A stretch of 64,000 nt of DNA from Brevibacillus panacihumi W25. Lineage in GTDB: Bacteria; Bacillota; Bacilli; Brevibacillales; Brevibacillaceae. This document shows, piece after piece, positions 35,380 through 44,688 of this stretch. The stretch lies in NCBI RefSeq assembly GCF_000503775.1, contig NZ_KI629782.1:310001-374000 (forward strand), given 5' to 3'. A program made the position numbers and the translations under genes. The notes under the pieces were generated by a model that worked only from the letters and a program-made list of their open reading frames with translations, searched no databases and was not told the origin of the DNA. The first letter of the stretch is position 1. Each line of letters opens with the position of its first letter.

Positions 35380-38280
35380 TTATGAGTCTGACAAGGGTAG
35401 CATACCCAAAAAGGCGGGAATTTGCTGGCGAAGCGCTGGCCAAGGTCCGCTTTCAATTTGAAAAGGCGGCAAGGATTGCAAAAAAGTGCGGCCGTAACGA
35501 GACTCGACAATGCGTGTATCGAATACCACCACAACTCCCCGATCGAGATGGTGCCGAATCAATCTCCCTACACCTTGCTTGAACTGAATGACCGCCTGGG
35601 GAAGCGCAATCGACATGAACGCATTTTTTCCCGCGGCTTTCAACAATTCAGCCCTGCCCTGGTATACCGGATGATGCGGAGGCGTAAACGGCAAGCGGAC
35701 AATCACCAGGCAGCTCAAAGCTTCTCCTGGTATATCCACACCTTCCCAGAAGCTGCTGGTTCCGAAGAGCACGCTGCGCTCCATCGTCTGAAAAAGGTGG
35801 ATCAGCTTGCTGCGATTATTGCTGTCAATCCCCTGTCCATGCAGCAAATACGGGGCTTCCTCGTGGGCCAAGCGCTCTTTCATTGCCTGGTACACGTAGC
35901 GAAGCATCGAATGGGAGGTAAAGAGCAGCATCGTCCTCCCCTGCGCTGCCAAAACGACGTCCAGACAGCCTTGTACGATCGCGTCCAGATACGCCTGCTC
36001 ACTCTCTTTTCCCGGCAGAGGAAAATCCGACGGGATCAACAGGAGTCCTTGCTCCTCATAGTGGAACGGCGAGGGAAGGACTATTGTGCGTACACGCTCC
36101 TCCGGCAGCAAATCCAAACCAAAACGACTCAGGCAGTAGGAGAAGCTGTTCTTCACTGTCAAGGTGGCTGACGTCAGGATCACGCTTCGCTTCTCAGCGA
36201 AAAAAGGCTCCGCCAACGCTTCGGAAACCTGGAGCAGCGCTGCTGAAAAATGCACCTGCTTGCGGGCCATCCTGGACTCTACCTCCATCCAGTAGACGTA
36301 TTGCGGATCTTGCTCCAACAGGAAAAAGTGCAGTCCCTCCATCCCCTGCTGCCATTCCTGCATCAGACCATGCAGATCGGTCCGCAGGCTGCGCAAGGAG
36401 AACGAAGGTTTCTCCTCCTTGTTCAACAAGCGCCAGAGTTGGTCCCATAATTTGGCAATTTCACCCATCTCTTCGATGATCTTGCGTGTTTCTCTTTTGA
36501 TTCGTTCGCTTTTCCCGGTAAACATCTCAGTCCGATAACGTACCGTTTCCCGGCCGGCATCTGTCGTTTCTTCCGCTCGTCTGGATGCCCAATCATACAC
36601 ATACGTCGTCCACTTCTGAACGTGTTCGCGCAGCGGGGAGATTTCCTTGCCTATCTCTGCAAGCAATTCTTCTCCCCTCTCCTTGGTCTCCGGAAAGGAT
36701 AAGGTCAATTCTTCCACGTAACGATGCAGCAGGCTGCCACAATCCACAGCGGCACGATCCAGTAAAAACAACAGCTCCGTGGTCGACAAATGCTTGCCCA
36801 GATGCTGTGTCGCGGCTTCCTCCAGGTGATGGGCCTCGTCAATGATCGCCACCTCATAGGGCGGCAGAATGCGATTTTCCGCCTCCATGTCGCTGATTAA
36901 GAGGGCGTGGTTGACGATGATGACATCCACTTCCCTTGCACGGTCCTTCGCCTGGAAGTAATAACAACGGCTAAACCACGGACAGGCCCGATTCAGGCAA
37001 GAGCCCGTATCGCTCTTCACCTGCTGCCAAAAAAGCTGACCTGCCGCTGGCAAGCTTAACTCTTCCACATCACCGGTCTTGGTTTGCGTCAGCCAGGTGA
37101 GCATTTGTCCTTTTACCAAGCGGAGCTCCTGACTGCTTCCTTCGATCGGCTCCTCAAGCGCTTGTTCAAATTTTCGCAAACAGAGGTAATTGCCTCTCCC
37201 CTTGAGCGTAGCCGCCGTGACCGGGAAGGGCAGCGCTTCCTGCAAGGCAGCCATTTCCTTGTGAAACAACTGTTCCTGCAGTTGAATGGTGTTTGTGCTT
37301 ACTACCAGCTGCTGCTGGTTCTGTTTCGCCCAGATCACTCCTGGCAAGAGATACCCCAGAGATTTCCCCGTTCCGGTCCCCGCTTCCACCAAGAGATGGA
37401 CCCCTTCGGATATCGCGGAAAAGACAGCTTGCATCATGGCTTCCTGTGCATCCCGGCGCTGATAGGACGGAATATTGTGAAGCAATCTGCCCTGTTCCCC
37501 GATGGTCTCCTCCAGCAGCTCTTCGAAGCTCTCTTCCACCTCGTGCTTGCGGTCCATTGACTTCAAAGATGCCTCCAGCTTTTCTTCACGCTTGTACAAG
37601 GCCAGTTGACGGTACACATCCCACATCTGTTCGTCTTTTCCTGTGCCCTTTTCCTCAAATTCAGGTAAAGCAGCGAGCTTTTCCATTTCCAGATGACGCA
37701 GCAAGACATGGATGTCGGAGCGAAAAGAAGCGACCAGCATGTGCAGCCTTTGGATCGTCACCAGCGGCAATGACCGCAACACTTCGACCAAGTGCAAATA
37801 CAGCTTGGCAGTTGCCTCCGCGTCACTGTCCGCCTGGTGAGGACGTTCGTGAATGATGCCGAGATCTACGGTAAGCTCCCCCAGCCTGTAGCTGTTCTGC
37901 ATCGGCAATAGCAGACGCGCCAGCTCGACTGTATCAAGCACATAGCCGTCAAACGTATAATAGCCCTGACTCAGCAGGGCTTCTTGTAAAAATTGGAGAT
38001 CAAAATAGGCATTGTGGGCGACGAAGGCACGTCCCTCCAGCATGCGCAAAAAACGGGGAAACACTTCCTCCAGGGTGGGTGCCTCTTTTACCATCTCATC
38101 CGTAATCCCGGTCAACTGCGTGATGAAAGGAGGGATATCCATTTCCGGATTGATCAGGCTGGAAAAGCTGTCCACAATCGCACCATCCTCGATCGCGACA
38201 GCACCGATCTGGATGATTTGATCACCCTGGCGCGGGTTGCTTCCCGTAGTTTCAAAATCTACAACGAGTAATCGATTCAA
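35380..38280 (-). CDS. dinG: ATP-dependent helicase/exonuclease DinG
   Basis: The 966-residue protein has an N-terminal DnaQ-like 3'-5' exonuclease (residues 1-165, VVDFETTG, AHNAYFDLQF) and a C-terminal XPD-like helicase: Walker A EAGTGTGKS, DEAH box (IIDEAHHLEEAA), and ARG motif near VGRLIRH. Cysteines in NYLCLRK and SCLNRACPWFSRC fit the four ligands of a DinG-type iron-sulfur cluster. The start is TTG at 38280 after GAGGTGAC; a GTG 12 bases upstream is the alternative. Position next to panD fits B. subtilis. The enzyme unwinds or degrades DNA in repair. Confidence 0.93.
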   Translation of the reverse strand: MNRLLVVDFETTGSNPRQGDQIIQIGAVAIEDGAIVDSFSSLINPEMDIPPFITQLTGITDEMVKEAPTLEEVFPRFLRMLEGRAFVAHNAYFDLQFLQEALLSQGYYTFDGYVLDTVELARLLLPMQNSYRLGELTVDLGIIHERPHQADSDAEATAKLYLHLVEVLRSLPLVTIQRLHMLVASFRSDIHVLLRHLEMEKLAALPEFEEKGTGKDEQMWDVYRQLALYKREEKLEASLKSMDRKHEVEESFEELLEETIGEQGRLLHNIPSYQRRDAQEAMMQAVFSAISEGVHLLVEAGTGTGKSLGYLLPGVIWAKQNQQQLVVSTNTIQLQEQLFHKEMAALQEALPFPVTAATLKGRGNYLCLRKFEQALEEPIEGSSQELRLVKGQMLTWLTQTKTGDVEELSLPAAGQLFWQQVKSDTGSCLNRACPWFSRCYYFQAKDRAREVDVIIVNHALLISDMEAENRILPPYEVAIIDEAHHLEEAATQHLGKHLSTTELLFLLDRAAVDCGSLLHRYVEELTLSFPETKERGEELLAEIGKEISPLREHVQKWTTYVYDWASRRAEETTDAGRETVRYRTEMFTGKSERIKRETRKIIEEMGEIAKLWDQLWRLLNKEEKPSFSLRSLRTDLHGLMQEWQQGMEGLHFFLLEQDPQYVYWMEVESRMARKQVHFSAALLQVSEALAEPFFAEKRSVILTSATLTVKNSFSYCLSRFGLDLLPEERVRTIVLPSPFHYEEQGLLLIPSDFPLPGKESEQAYLDAIVQGCLDVVLAAQGRTMLLFTSHSMLRYVYQAMKERLAHEEAPYLLHGQGIDSNNRSKLIHLFQTMERSVLFGTSSFWEGVDIPGEALSCLVIVRLPFTPPHHPVYQGRAELLKAAGKNAFMSIALPQAVIQFKQGVGRLIRHHLDRGVVVVFDTRIVESRYGRTFLQSLPPFQIESGPWPALRQQIPAFLGMLPLSDS

Positions 38281-38372
38281 AACGTTAGTCACCTCGTAAT
38301 CGAAAGCAGAGCATAAGAAAACGGCTCTCCTCACATTCGGCAACGACGGGGGATCTTCCTGCTGAAAAAACA

Positions 38373-39824
38373 CTATGACTTCAACAGCTCGTCAAACGCA
38401 ATGGCTTTTCCCTGTTTGCTGGCACAGAGTTGCAGATAAACGGGAATCTCCTGAAGCCAGCCGCTGTTTGGTTCGGCCCGTTTCAGGTATTGCTCAGCCA
38501 AAAGCCACTCTTCTTCCCCCATCGCCAATCTCCCCAAATGAAAATAGCCAAGGGATTGGATGGATGGCCGCTCATCCGCAAGAAAAGACTTCGCCAGTTG
38601 CTTGGCAGCCTGGATATCTCCGCTTTTTTCATAGGCTGAAATCATTCCGGATTGAGCAAGTCGATTCGTCCCATCCTTTTCCAGAATATGACGAAAGGCT
38701 TCTACGGAAGCCTCGATATCTCCGTCAAACAAGCGCATCCAGCCAAAGCTGAACAAGAAATCAGCCTGATTTGGCGCGAGAGAGATCGCCTTTTTCATCA
38801 AGGTTGCAGCTCGTTTGGAACCAGAGATCAACCAGGTATGCCAGGCAAGTCCATGCCAAGCCCAGCCTTCTTTCGGAAAGCGCTCGGTCAAAAAATGATA
38901 GCAGATTTGCGCCCGGTGATGATTCCCGACTGCTTCGTAAAGTGCAGCCATCTCCTGCAGCGTCTCACTGTCCAGCTCCCGTGTCGGCAAACGCAGAGAA
39001 ACCGGGGGTTCCAACTCAGCCGTTTCGTCCATGCCTTGCAGCTGTTTTGCCGCTCGCAGCCAGAGCATCTGCGCTTCCCAATCATGTTCATGTTCCTCTA
39101 GATACTTGGTGCTCTCATCGACTGCTTCCTGTGCGTCTCCATCACAGTAATAGCACAGAGCGAGATTGAAGCGGGCATCAGGCAGGTCTGGTTTGGCTTC
39201 CAACGACGCCTTAAATGCTTGCGCTGCCTCCAGCCACTGTTCTTCCTCTGCCAGTATGCATCCTAGCGCATTATAACTGATTGACACGATGTTGGGCGAG
39301 CTGGCTGACTTGCATAAGAGCCGGAACTCGCGCATCGCTTGTCCCTTGTCATTGCAAAACAAGAGGCTGTAAGCGTAGTAGAGGCGACCTGTCTCCCAAT
39401 CCGGTGCCGCAGCTACCAGTTCAGAGAAGCATTTTTTCGCGTCGGGGTACATCCGCAGATGATAAAATCCTTCTCCGCGACGAAACAAATGCTCGTACGC
39501 ATGCACTTGTTCTTCTGTCCCATTGTTGTTGTGCTCCGCCACGGTCGCTTCTTTTTTCAATTCTTGCTGCAATTCCTTCAGCTCGACTCCCTGGTCTCCT
39601 TGATCAGATGAGCCTTGTCCCTCCCATTGCTTCACATGACGAATCGTATGGGAGAGCCTTTCTTCGAATTGCAGCCATAAATCTACGACTCTGTCGCTGA
39701 CCTGACGCAAATAAAACAATTGATCCGCCAGCTCCAAGCGTTCCTGCTCTGTCGCTTTCGGCCATTTTTGTTCAATGGTCTCCGCTCTGTTGCGCAAACC
39801 TTGAAACCAATCCTCGATCTTCAT
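38373..39824 (-). CDS. TPR repeat protein
   Basis: The 483-residue protein consists of a helical N-terminal region (about 1-110) and a series of tetratricopeptide repeats to the end, for example NALGCILAEEEQWLEAAQAFKAS, DARFNLALCYYCDGDAQEAVD and FSFGWMRLFDGDIEASVEAF. No signal or membrane segment is seen, so it is a cytosolic scaffold. Partners are unknown. It sits between panD and dinG, where B. subtilis has no such gene. ATG 39824 follows AGGGGGTGG. Confidence 0.85.
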   Translation of the reverse strand: MKIEDWFQGLRNRAETIEQKWPKATEQERLELADQLFYLRQVSDRVVDLWLQFEERLSHTIRHVKQWEGQGSSDQGDQGVELKELQQELKKEATVAEHNNNGTEEQVHAYEHLFRRGEGFYHLRMYPDAKKCFSELVAAAPDWETGRLYYAYSLLFCNDKGQAMREFRLLCKSASSPNIVSISYNALGCILAEEEQWLEAAQAFKASLEAKPDLPDARFNLALCYYCDGDAQEAVDESTKYLEEHEHDWEAQMLWLRAAKQLQGMDETAELEPPVSLRLPTRELDSETLQEMAALYEAVGNHHRAQICYHFLTERFPKEGWAWHGLAWHTWLISGSKRAATLMKKAISLAPNQADFLFSFGWMRLFDGDIEASVEAFRHILEKDGTNRLAQSGMISAYEKSGDIQAAKQLAKSFLADERPSIQSLGYFHLGRLAMGEEEWLLAEQYLKRAEPNSGWLQEIPVYLQLCASKQGKAIAFDELLKS

Positions 39825-39912
39825 GCAAAAGCCACCCCCTGTGAGGCGTAAGTACTCTCATTGTCTCACAAGGCGGTGGGCTCTATGCAAAAGCCTGGAA
39901 GCGCGAGGGCCG

Positions 39913-40296
39913 TTACAGGACCGTCGCATGCACCTCTTCGGCGATCAGTTGCTTGATTTTGTTGTTCTCGTCCATGATGGCGACACGTGGCGTGTAGGTA
40001 CGCGCTTCTTCATCTGTCATCATGGCGTAGGCGATGATGATGACGATATCCCCTTCCTGGACAAGGCGTGCTGCAGCGCCGTTCAGGCAGATGACACCAC
40101 TGCCGGGGGCTCCCTCAATCACATAGGTTTCCAATCTAGCACCATTGTTGTTGTTGACAATTTGCACCTTTTCATTTGGGAGAATATCCAGGGCATCCAG
40201 CAAATCTTTATCGATCGTAATGCTCCCGACATAGTTCAGATTGGCTTCGGTGACAGTAGCACGGTGAATTTTGGCTTTCATCATGGTGCGAAACAT
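39913..40296 (-). CDS. panD: Aspartate 1-decarboxylase
   Basis: PanD makes beta-alanine for pantothenate. The 127-residue pro-enzyme has the self-cleavage site between Gly 24 and Ser 25 (YVGSITID), which forms the pyruvoyl group. Conserved Tyr 58-region and NGAAARL block are present. ATG 40296 has GAGGAAAAA upstream. It is the last gene of panBCD. Confidence 0.97.
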   Translation of the reverse strand: MFRTMMKAKIHRATVTEANLNYVGSITIDKDLLDALDILPNEKVQIVNNNNGARLETYVIEGAPGSGVICLNGAAARLVQEGDIVIIIAYAMMTDEEARTYTPRVAIMDENNKIKQLIAEEVHATVL

Positions 40297-40332
40297 GTTT
40301 TTCCTCCTCAAGTCATCTGTCCACTCTATTTC

Positions 40333-41193
40333 TTAGATCGTTCCGATCCAATTGTCGATCAGGCGGGTTTTGCCGAAACGCACCGCCAGTGCCAGAATCA
40401 ACGTAGTGCCTGAGACCGCCTGTTCGAGCGGCTCCAACTCTGGGTAGCTCAAAATCTCGACATATTCGATGGCAGCCAACGGCTTTTCGCTGATGATGTC
40501 GATGACGCGGCCACGTACTTCCTCGATCGTCACGCCTTCACGGAGCCATTTTTCCGCCAGCGAAAGAGAATGGGACAGGACAAGTGCCTGTGCACGCTCC
40601 TCCGGCGTCAGATAGACATTGCGCGAGCTCATCGCCAAGCCGTCTGCTTCGCGGATGATCGGGCATGGCACGATTTGGACAGGAACATTGAGGTCTTGGA
40701 CCATCTGTGTGACCACAGCCACTTGCTGTGCGTCCTTTTGCCCAAAAAATGCGTAATCGGGCTGTACGATCTGGAACAGCTTCATCACGACTGTAGCTAC
40801 TCCGTCAAAATGGCCGGGCCGCGATCGTCCGCAAAGGGGATTTGTCACATTCGATACGGAAATATTGGTCAGGATCTTGCGCGGATACATCTCGCTGACA
40901 TCCGGCGTAAACAGTACGTCTACCCCCGCTTGATCCGCCAGTGCGCGATCCCGCTCCAAATCACGCGGATACCGGTCAAAGTCCTCATTGGGACCGAATT
41001 GCAAGGGATTGACGAAAATGCTCATGACCACCACGTCACATTTTTCCCGAGCCGCCCTCACAAGACTGAGATGGCCTTCATGCAAATACCCCATGGTTGG
41101 CACTATGCCGATGCGCTTGCCCTGCATTCTTGCCGTTTGTATGTGTTCACGCATTTCTGCGACGGTGTTTATCTGTTGCAGCGTCTTAATCAT
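40333..41193 (-). CDS. panC: Pantothenate synthetase
   Basis: PanC joins pantoate and beta-alanine with ATP. The 286-residue protein has the HIGH-like PTMGYLHEGHLSLV block, FVNPLQFGPNEDFDRYPR, and the KMSKS-like SSRNVYL with nearby RCGRSRPGHFDGVATVV-type segment. It overlaps panB by four bases, so it is translationally coupled, and leads into panD after 36 bases. Confidence 0.97.
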   Translation of the reverse strand: MIKTLQQINTVAEMREHIQTARMQGKRIGIVPTMGYLHEGHLSLVRAAREKCDVVVMSIFVNPLQFGPNEDFDRYPRDLERDRALADQAGVDVLFTPDVSEMYPRKILTNISVSNVTNPLCGRSRPGHFDGVATVVMKLFQIVQPDYAFFGQKDAQQVAVVTQMVQDLNVPVQIVPCPIIREADGLAMSSRNVYLTPEERAQALVLSHSLSLAEKWLREGVTIEEVRGRVIDIISEKPLAAIEYVEILSYPELEPLEQAVSGTTLILALAVRFGKTRLIDNWIGTI

Positions 41194-42062
41194 GGCTTTG
41201 ACACTCCTTCGCCGTACAACTGTTGTATCGTCTCCTCCGTCGCATGAAATACATGCTCCGGTGCAGGAAAAGCACGCGCTTCCACTTCTTGGACATAAGA
41301 AGCAACAGCGGATCGAATTTGTTCCCCGATGTCTGTATAACGTTTCACAAATCGGGGTGTAAGTTGTGAAGCGTACCCCACCAAATCGTGGAAGACCAGG
41401 ACTTGTCCGTCACAGTGAACTCCCGCTCCAATTCCAATGACAGGGATACTCAACTTGCTGGCGATCTGAGCTGTCACTTCTTCCGGCACTGCTTCCAGGA
41501 CGAGGGCAAAGACACCCGCCTCCTGCAAAGCAAATGCATCTGAAAGCAGACGTTTTGCCGCTTGCAGATCACGCCCCTGCACTTTGTAGCCACCAAGCTG
41601 ATGTACGGCCTGCGGCGTCAAGCCAATATGCCCGACGACGGGGATGCCAGCTTGCACACAGCGGATGACGATCGGTACGATTTCGTTGCCGCCTTCCATT
41701 TTTACCGCTTTTGCCAAGCCTTCCTGCATCAACCTGCCCGCATTCTTCACGGCCTCCTCAACGGTTCCGTGATAGCTGAGAAAAGGGAGATCAGCGACGA
41801 CCAGTGCACGTTTTGCCGCTCTGGTCACGGCTTTTGTGTGATGAATCATGTCTTCCATTGTCACCGGGATCGTCGAGTCGTATCCGAGGACAACCATCCC
41901 GAGTGAATCACCCACCAAAATCATATCTACCCCTGCTTCTTCCACCAGCTTGGCGGTAGGGTAGTCATACGCTGTAATCATGGTGACCGGTATCCCCGTC
42001 TCTTTCTTTTTACGGATAAAAGCTGTCGTTACCGGTTTCGTGCTCTCTGCCAATTCTTTCAC
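41190..42062 (-). CDS. panB: 3-Methyl-2-oxobutanoate hydroxymethyltransferase
   Basis: PanB adds a hydroxymethyl group from methylene-tetrahydrofolate to ketoisovalerate, the first step to pantothenate. The 290-residue protein has the metal-binding Asp residues in ILVGDSLGMVVLGYDSTIPV and the block VGHIGLTPQAVHQLGGYKVQG with catalytic Glu in VLEAVPEEV. A long leader (42063-42348) with a hairpin precedes it. Confidence 0.97.
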   Translation of the reverse strand: MKELAESTKPVTTAFIRKKKETGIPVTMITAYDYPTAKLVEEAGVDMILVGDSLGMVVLGYDSTIPVTMEDMIHHTKAVTRAAKRALVVADLPFLSYHGTVEEAVKNAGRLMQEGLAKAVKMEGGNEIVPIVIRCVQAGIPVVGHIGLTPQAVHQLGGYKVQGRDLQAAKRLLSDAFALQEAGVFALVLEAVPEEVTAQIASKLSIPVIGIGAGVHCDGQVLVFHDLVGYASQLTPRFVKRYTDIGEQIRSAVASYVQEVEARAFPAPEHVFHATEETIQQLYGEGVSKP

Positions 42063-42348
42063 CTCTGTACGTGCCGAAAGCCTGGGCTGATCTGGAACGT
42101 AAAAAACCTTCTCGCGCCGAATACGGGAGAAGGTTGTCCATACATAAGAGACATCTTGCGTCTGAAAGGATTCCTTCTGTCTCGGTCCACACAGGCTCTG
42201 AGCAGATTTTAGTCCATAAGCTTGTAAGTATCACTATTCTCCATCAACAAGTGCTTTACTCGAAAAGATTTCACCTCGAGCATGTCTTTCATTCGGAGTG
42301 CCGTTCAGGTATGATACAGCCTCCACTTTTTGGAGTATAACAGAAAAT
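42063..42348 (-). promoter_or_regulatory. Leader of panBCD with possible attenuator
   Basis: This 286-base gap between birA and panB contains small hairpins and, 39 bases before panB, a terminator-like hairpin (42101-42135). No known riboswitch could be assigned. It may regulate panBCD by attenuation or simply separate birA from panB. Confidence 0.45.
42101..42135 (-). terminator. Terminator-like hairpin upstream of panB
   Basis: AACCTTCTC (42105-42113) pairs with GAGAAGGTT (42127-42135), with CCG/CGG inside; six T residues follow on the minus strand. Confidence 0.8.
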
Positions 42349-43332
42349 TTAATGTTTTGCACGATAATTGACATCTGCCGAATAGACTTTGTGCACATGT
42401 CCGGACTCATCCCGCACGAGCAGCACGCCTGCTTCATCGAGGCCGATTGCTCTGCCTTCTAATTTTTGGGAAATGGTTTGGACGCTTACGTCCCGACCGA
42501 TGGTATAGGAATGGGCTTCCCAGTTTTCCTTGATCTGCTGAAAGCCATCCTGCAGGAAATGATCGTACCAAGATTCAAAAATACGGCAAAACCGCTGGAT
42601 TAGACGAATGCGGTTTACAGGTTGCCCGGACTCGATCCGCAGAGATGTGGCAATCTGAGCCAAGTCTGCTGGAAAATCGGCGCTGACGCTGTTTACATTG
42701 ATACCGATACCGATCACCAGATAATGAACCCGATCCGACTCGGCATGCAGCTCTGTCAGAATACCGCATACTTTTTTATCCCCGATGAAAATATCATTTG
42801 GCCATTTGATCTTGACTGGCAGCCCAGTCTCTTCGCGAATGCTCTGAGCTACACAAACCGCTGTCAAAAGAGTCATTTGCGGTGTCTTGGGCAGCGGGAT
42901 CACCGGCCTTACGATCAAACTCATCCAGATCCCGGACCCCTTCGGCGAATGCCAGGGGCGGCCCAAGCGTCCTTTTCCGCCTGTCTGCAGCTCTGCCAGC
43001 ACCAAAGTTCCTTCCGGAGCGCCTTTGGTTGCAGCATCATGTGCGAGCGGTTGTGTCGAAATTACCTCGTCATAGGCGAATACCTGCTGTCCGATTCGCT
43101 GAGTGCCCAAGCCTGCCGTCACTTCAGCGGCAGACAAGCGATCTGGAGCTGCCACCAGCCGGTACCCGGATTTGCGGACGGCTTCTACCTCATAACCGTC
43201 GCGGCGGAGCTCCTCCATATGCTTCCACACTGCTGTACGGGAACAGCCGCACATCTGGCTCAATTCTTCTCCCGATATGAAACGATCTGGCTGATCGTGA
43301 AAGGCCTGCAGTATCACCTGTTTAATATTCAT
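42349..43332 (-). CDS. birA: Biotin-protein ligase / biotin operon repressor
   Basis: The 327-residue protein attaches biotin to carboxylases and represses biotin genes. An N-terminal winged helix (LSQMCGCSRTAVWKHMEEL) is followed by the ligase core with GGKGRLGRPWHSP, the biotinyl-AMP loop, and KIKWPNDIFIGDKKVCGIL. A C-terminal SH3-like domain is present. ATG 43332 follows GAGGTGG inside the end of cca. Confidence 0.95.
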   Translation of the reverse strand: MNIKQVILQAFHDQPDRFISGEELSQMCGCSRTAVWKHMEELRRDGYEVEAVRKSGYRLVAAPDRLSAAEVTAGLGTQRIGQQVFAYDEVISTQPLAHDAATKGAPEGTLVLAELQTGGKGRLGRPWHSPKGSGIWMSLIVRPVIPLPKTPQMTLLTAVCVAQSIREETGLPVKIKWPNDIFIGDKKVCGILTELHAESDRVHYLVIGIGINVNSVSADFPADLAQIATSLRIESGQPVNRIRLIQRFCRIFESWYDHFLQDGFQQIKENWEAHSYTIGRDVSVQTISQKLEGRAIGLDEAGVLLVRDESGHVHKVYSADVNYRAKH

Positions 43333-44545
43333 TGCGTGCCACCTCATTTTTTGCCGCTGCGATCAGTGCCTCAGGCGTGTTTGGCAAACCCGCAAATGCC
43401 GTTTGATGCAAAAGGCTTACCAGAACCCGACCAATCCACTCACCTTTATGCTTCTTCAATGCCACCTGGAGATCATAGCCCGTCACTGCCAGCTCCTTGG
43501 CGTTTTTGACAGGCAGGCTGTCGTAGGCTCGTTGAAGCGCCTCTGTATCAACCTGCTGGCGTTGCTGCCACCAGATAGCCAGCAACAGGCTGTTTACCTC
43601 CTGGCTTGTCGCCAAACCTGCATCCAGTATGAGGGTACGCCACTCAATGTCTTTGGGGATATCCCACTGAGGGCGAATTTTCTCAAGCCATCCCAGCAGC
43701 GTTAGCAGACGTTCGCTCTCTCGCTTGGACATTTTCAAGTGGGTCGCAACCTGCTTCACCTCAGAGAGCGTAAATTCCGCCGCGTAAAAGAGCAGCGCCC
43801 ATTTTTGCACCAGATCCTGTACATGAGAAAGTCTCCATGCTTGTTGGGACCCATGCTGAAAAAGCCTTTCCAACAGTGGTGTGGAAACAAAGAGTCCAGC
43901 CTCGCAAAGAAGCTGACACCCCCATTGCGGTGCAGCGCTGGCCAACATCTTGTTCACTTCCTCACGCACCCTCTCCACTGCGATATGAGCCAGCAAAGGA
44001 GCCGTTTGTTTCATCGCTGCCATCGTCTTGCTCTCAATGTCAAAAGAAAGCTGGGCTGCAAACCGAACCGCACGAAGCAAGCGAAGCGCGTCTTCCTGGA
44101 AACGTTCGACTGCCTCCCCCACTGCACGGATTTGCTTCTTTTTCAAATCCTCTTGTCCGTCAAAGGGATCGTGCAGCCTGCGGTGACGGTCCATCGCCAT
44201 CGCATTGATCGTAAAATCACGCCGCTGCAGGTCAAGCCGCAGCTCGGATACAAACTGGACGGTGCTCGGTCTGCGGTAGTCCTCGTATTTGCCCTCTGTC
44301 CGGTACGTCGTCACTTCAAAGAACAGACCTTCCAATTTGACACTGACGGTCCCGTGCTTGAGACCCGTCAAGACATGATCGGGAAAAATAGTCATGACGT
44401 CGCCGGGATGGGCATTCGTACATATATCTATATCGTGCACGGTGCGATGCAAGAGCCAGTCGCGGACGCAACCCCCGACAAAATACGCTTCGTATCCGTT
44501 TTTTTCAAGCGTCTGCAGGATTCGTAACGCTATCTCGTACACCAC
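43322..44545 (-). CDS. cca: CCA tRNA nucleotidyltransferase
   Basis: Cca adds or repairs the 3' CCA end of tRNAs. The 407-residue class II enzyme has GGCVRDWLL, the DxD metal site in DIDICTNA and the RRDFTINAMAMD motif. GTG 44545 (a second GTG at 44542) after GGGAGG is the probable start; an ATG ten codons upstream has a weaker site. It overlaps birA. Confidence 0.94.
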   Translation of the reverse strand: MVYEIALRILQTLEKNGYEAYFVGGCVRDWLLHRTVHDIDICTNAHPGDVMTIFPDHVLTGLKHGTVSVKLEGLFFEVTTYRTEGKYEDYRRPSTVQFVSELRLDLQRRDFTINAMAMDRHRRLHDPFDGQEDLKKKQIRAVGEAVERFQEDALRLLRAVRFAAQLSFDIESKTMAAMKQTAPLLAHIAVERVREEVNKMLASAAPQWGCQLLCEAGLFVSTPLLERLFQHGSQQAWRLSHVQDLVQKWALLFYAAEFTLSEVKQVATHLKMSKRESERLLTLLGWLEKIRPQWDIPKDIEWRTLILDAGLATSQEVNSLLLAIWWQQRQQVDTEALQRAYDSLPVKNAKELAVTGYDLQVALKKHKGEWIGRVLVSLLHQTAFAGLPNTPEALIAAAKNEVARNEY

Positions 44546-44610
44546 TGTGGTTTTCCTCCCGTTTTCACATGGCATTCCCTATCCTTCACTCTGAAAAGGA
44601 GGCATCTTGC

Positions 44611-44688
44611 ATGAGAATGTTGTATGGCCTGTTTATCCTGATCTCCAAGCTTCATCAATACGCCAAAGAAGCCTTTCAACGCCCCTAA
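44611..44688 (+). CDS. 25-codon small ORF with strong ribosome binding site
   Basis: ATG 44611 lies eight bases after AAAGGAGG in the gap between cca and bshA, on the opposite strand to both. The 25-residue product has a hydrophobic stretch (LYGLFILIS) then an amphipathic basic half (KLHQYAKEAFQRP). It ends just inside the 3' end of bshA. This looks like a small membrane-associated peptide, but expression is unproven. Confidence 0.45.
   Translation: MRMLYGLFILISKLHQYAKEAFQRP

Noticed and set aside
42150-42200. T-box-like GUGUGGACCGAG in the panB leader
   Set aside because: It lacks the central base of GGUGGNACCGCG, and the usual stem I motifs in the expected order were not seen.
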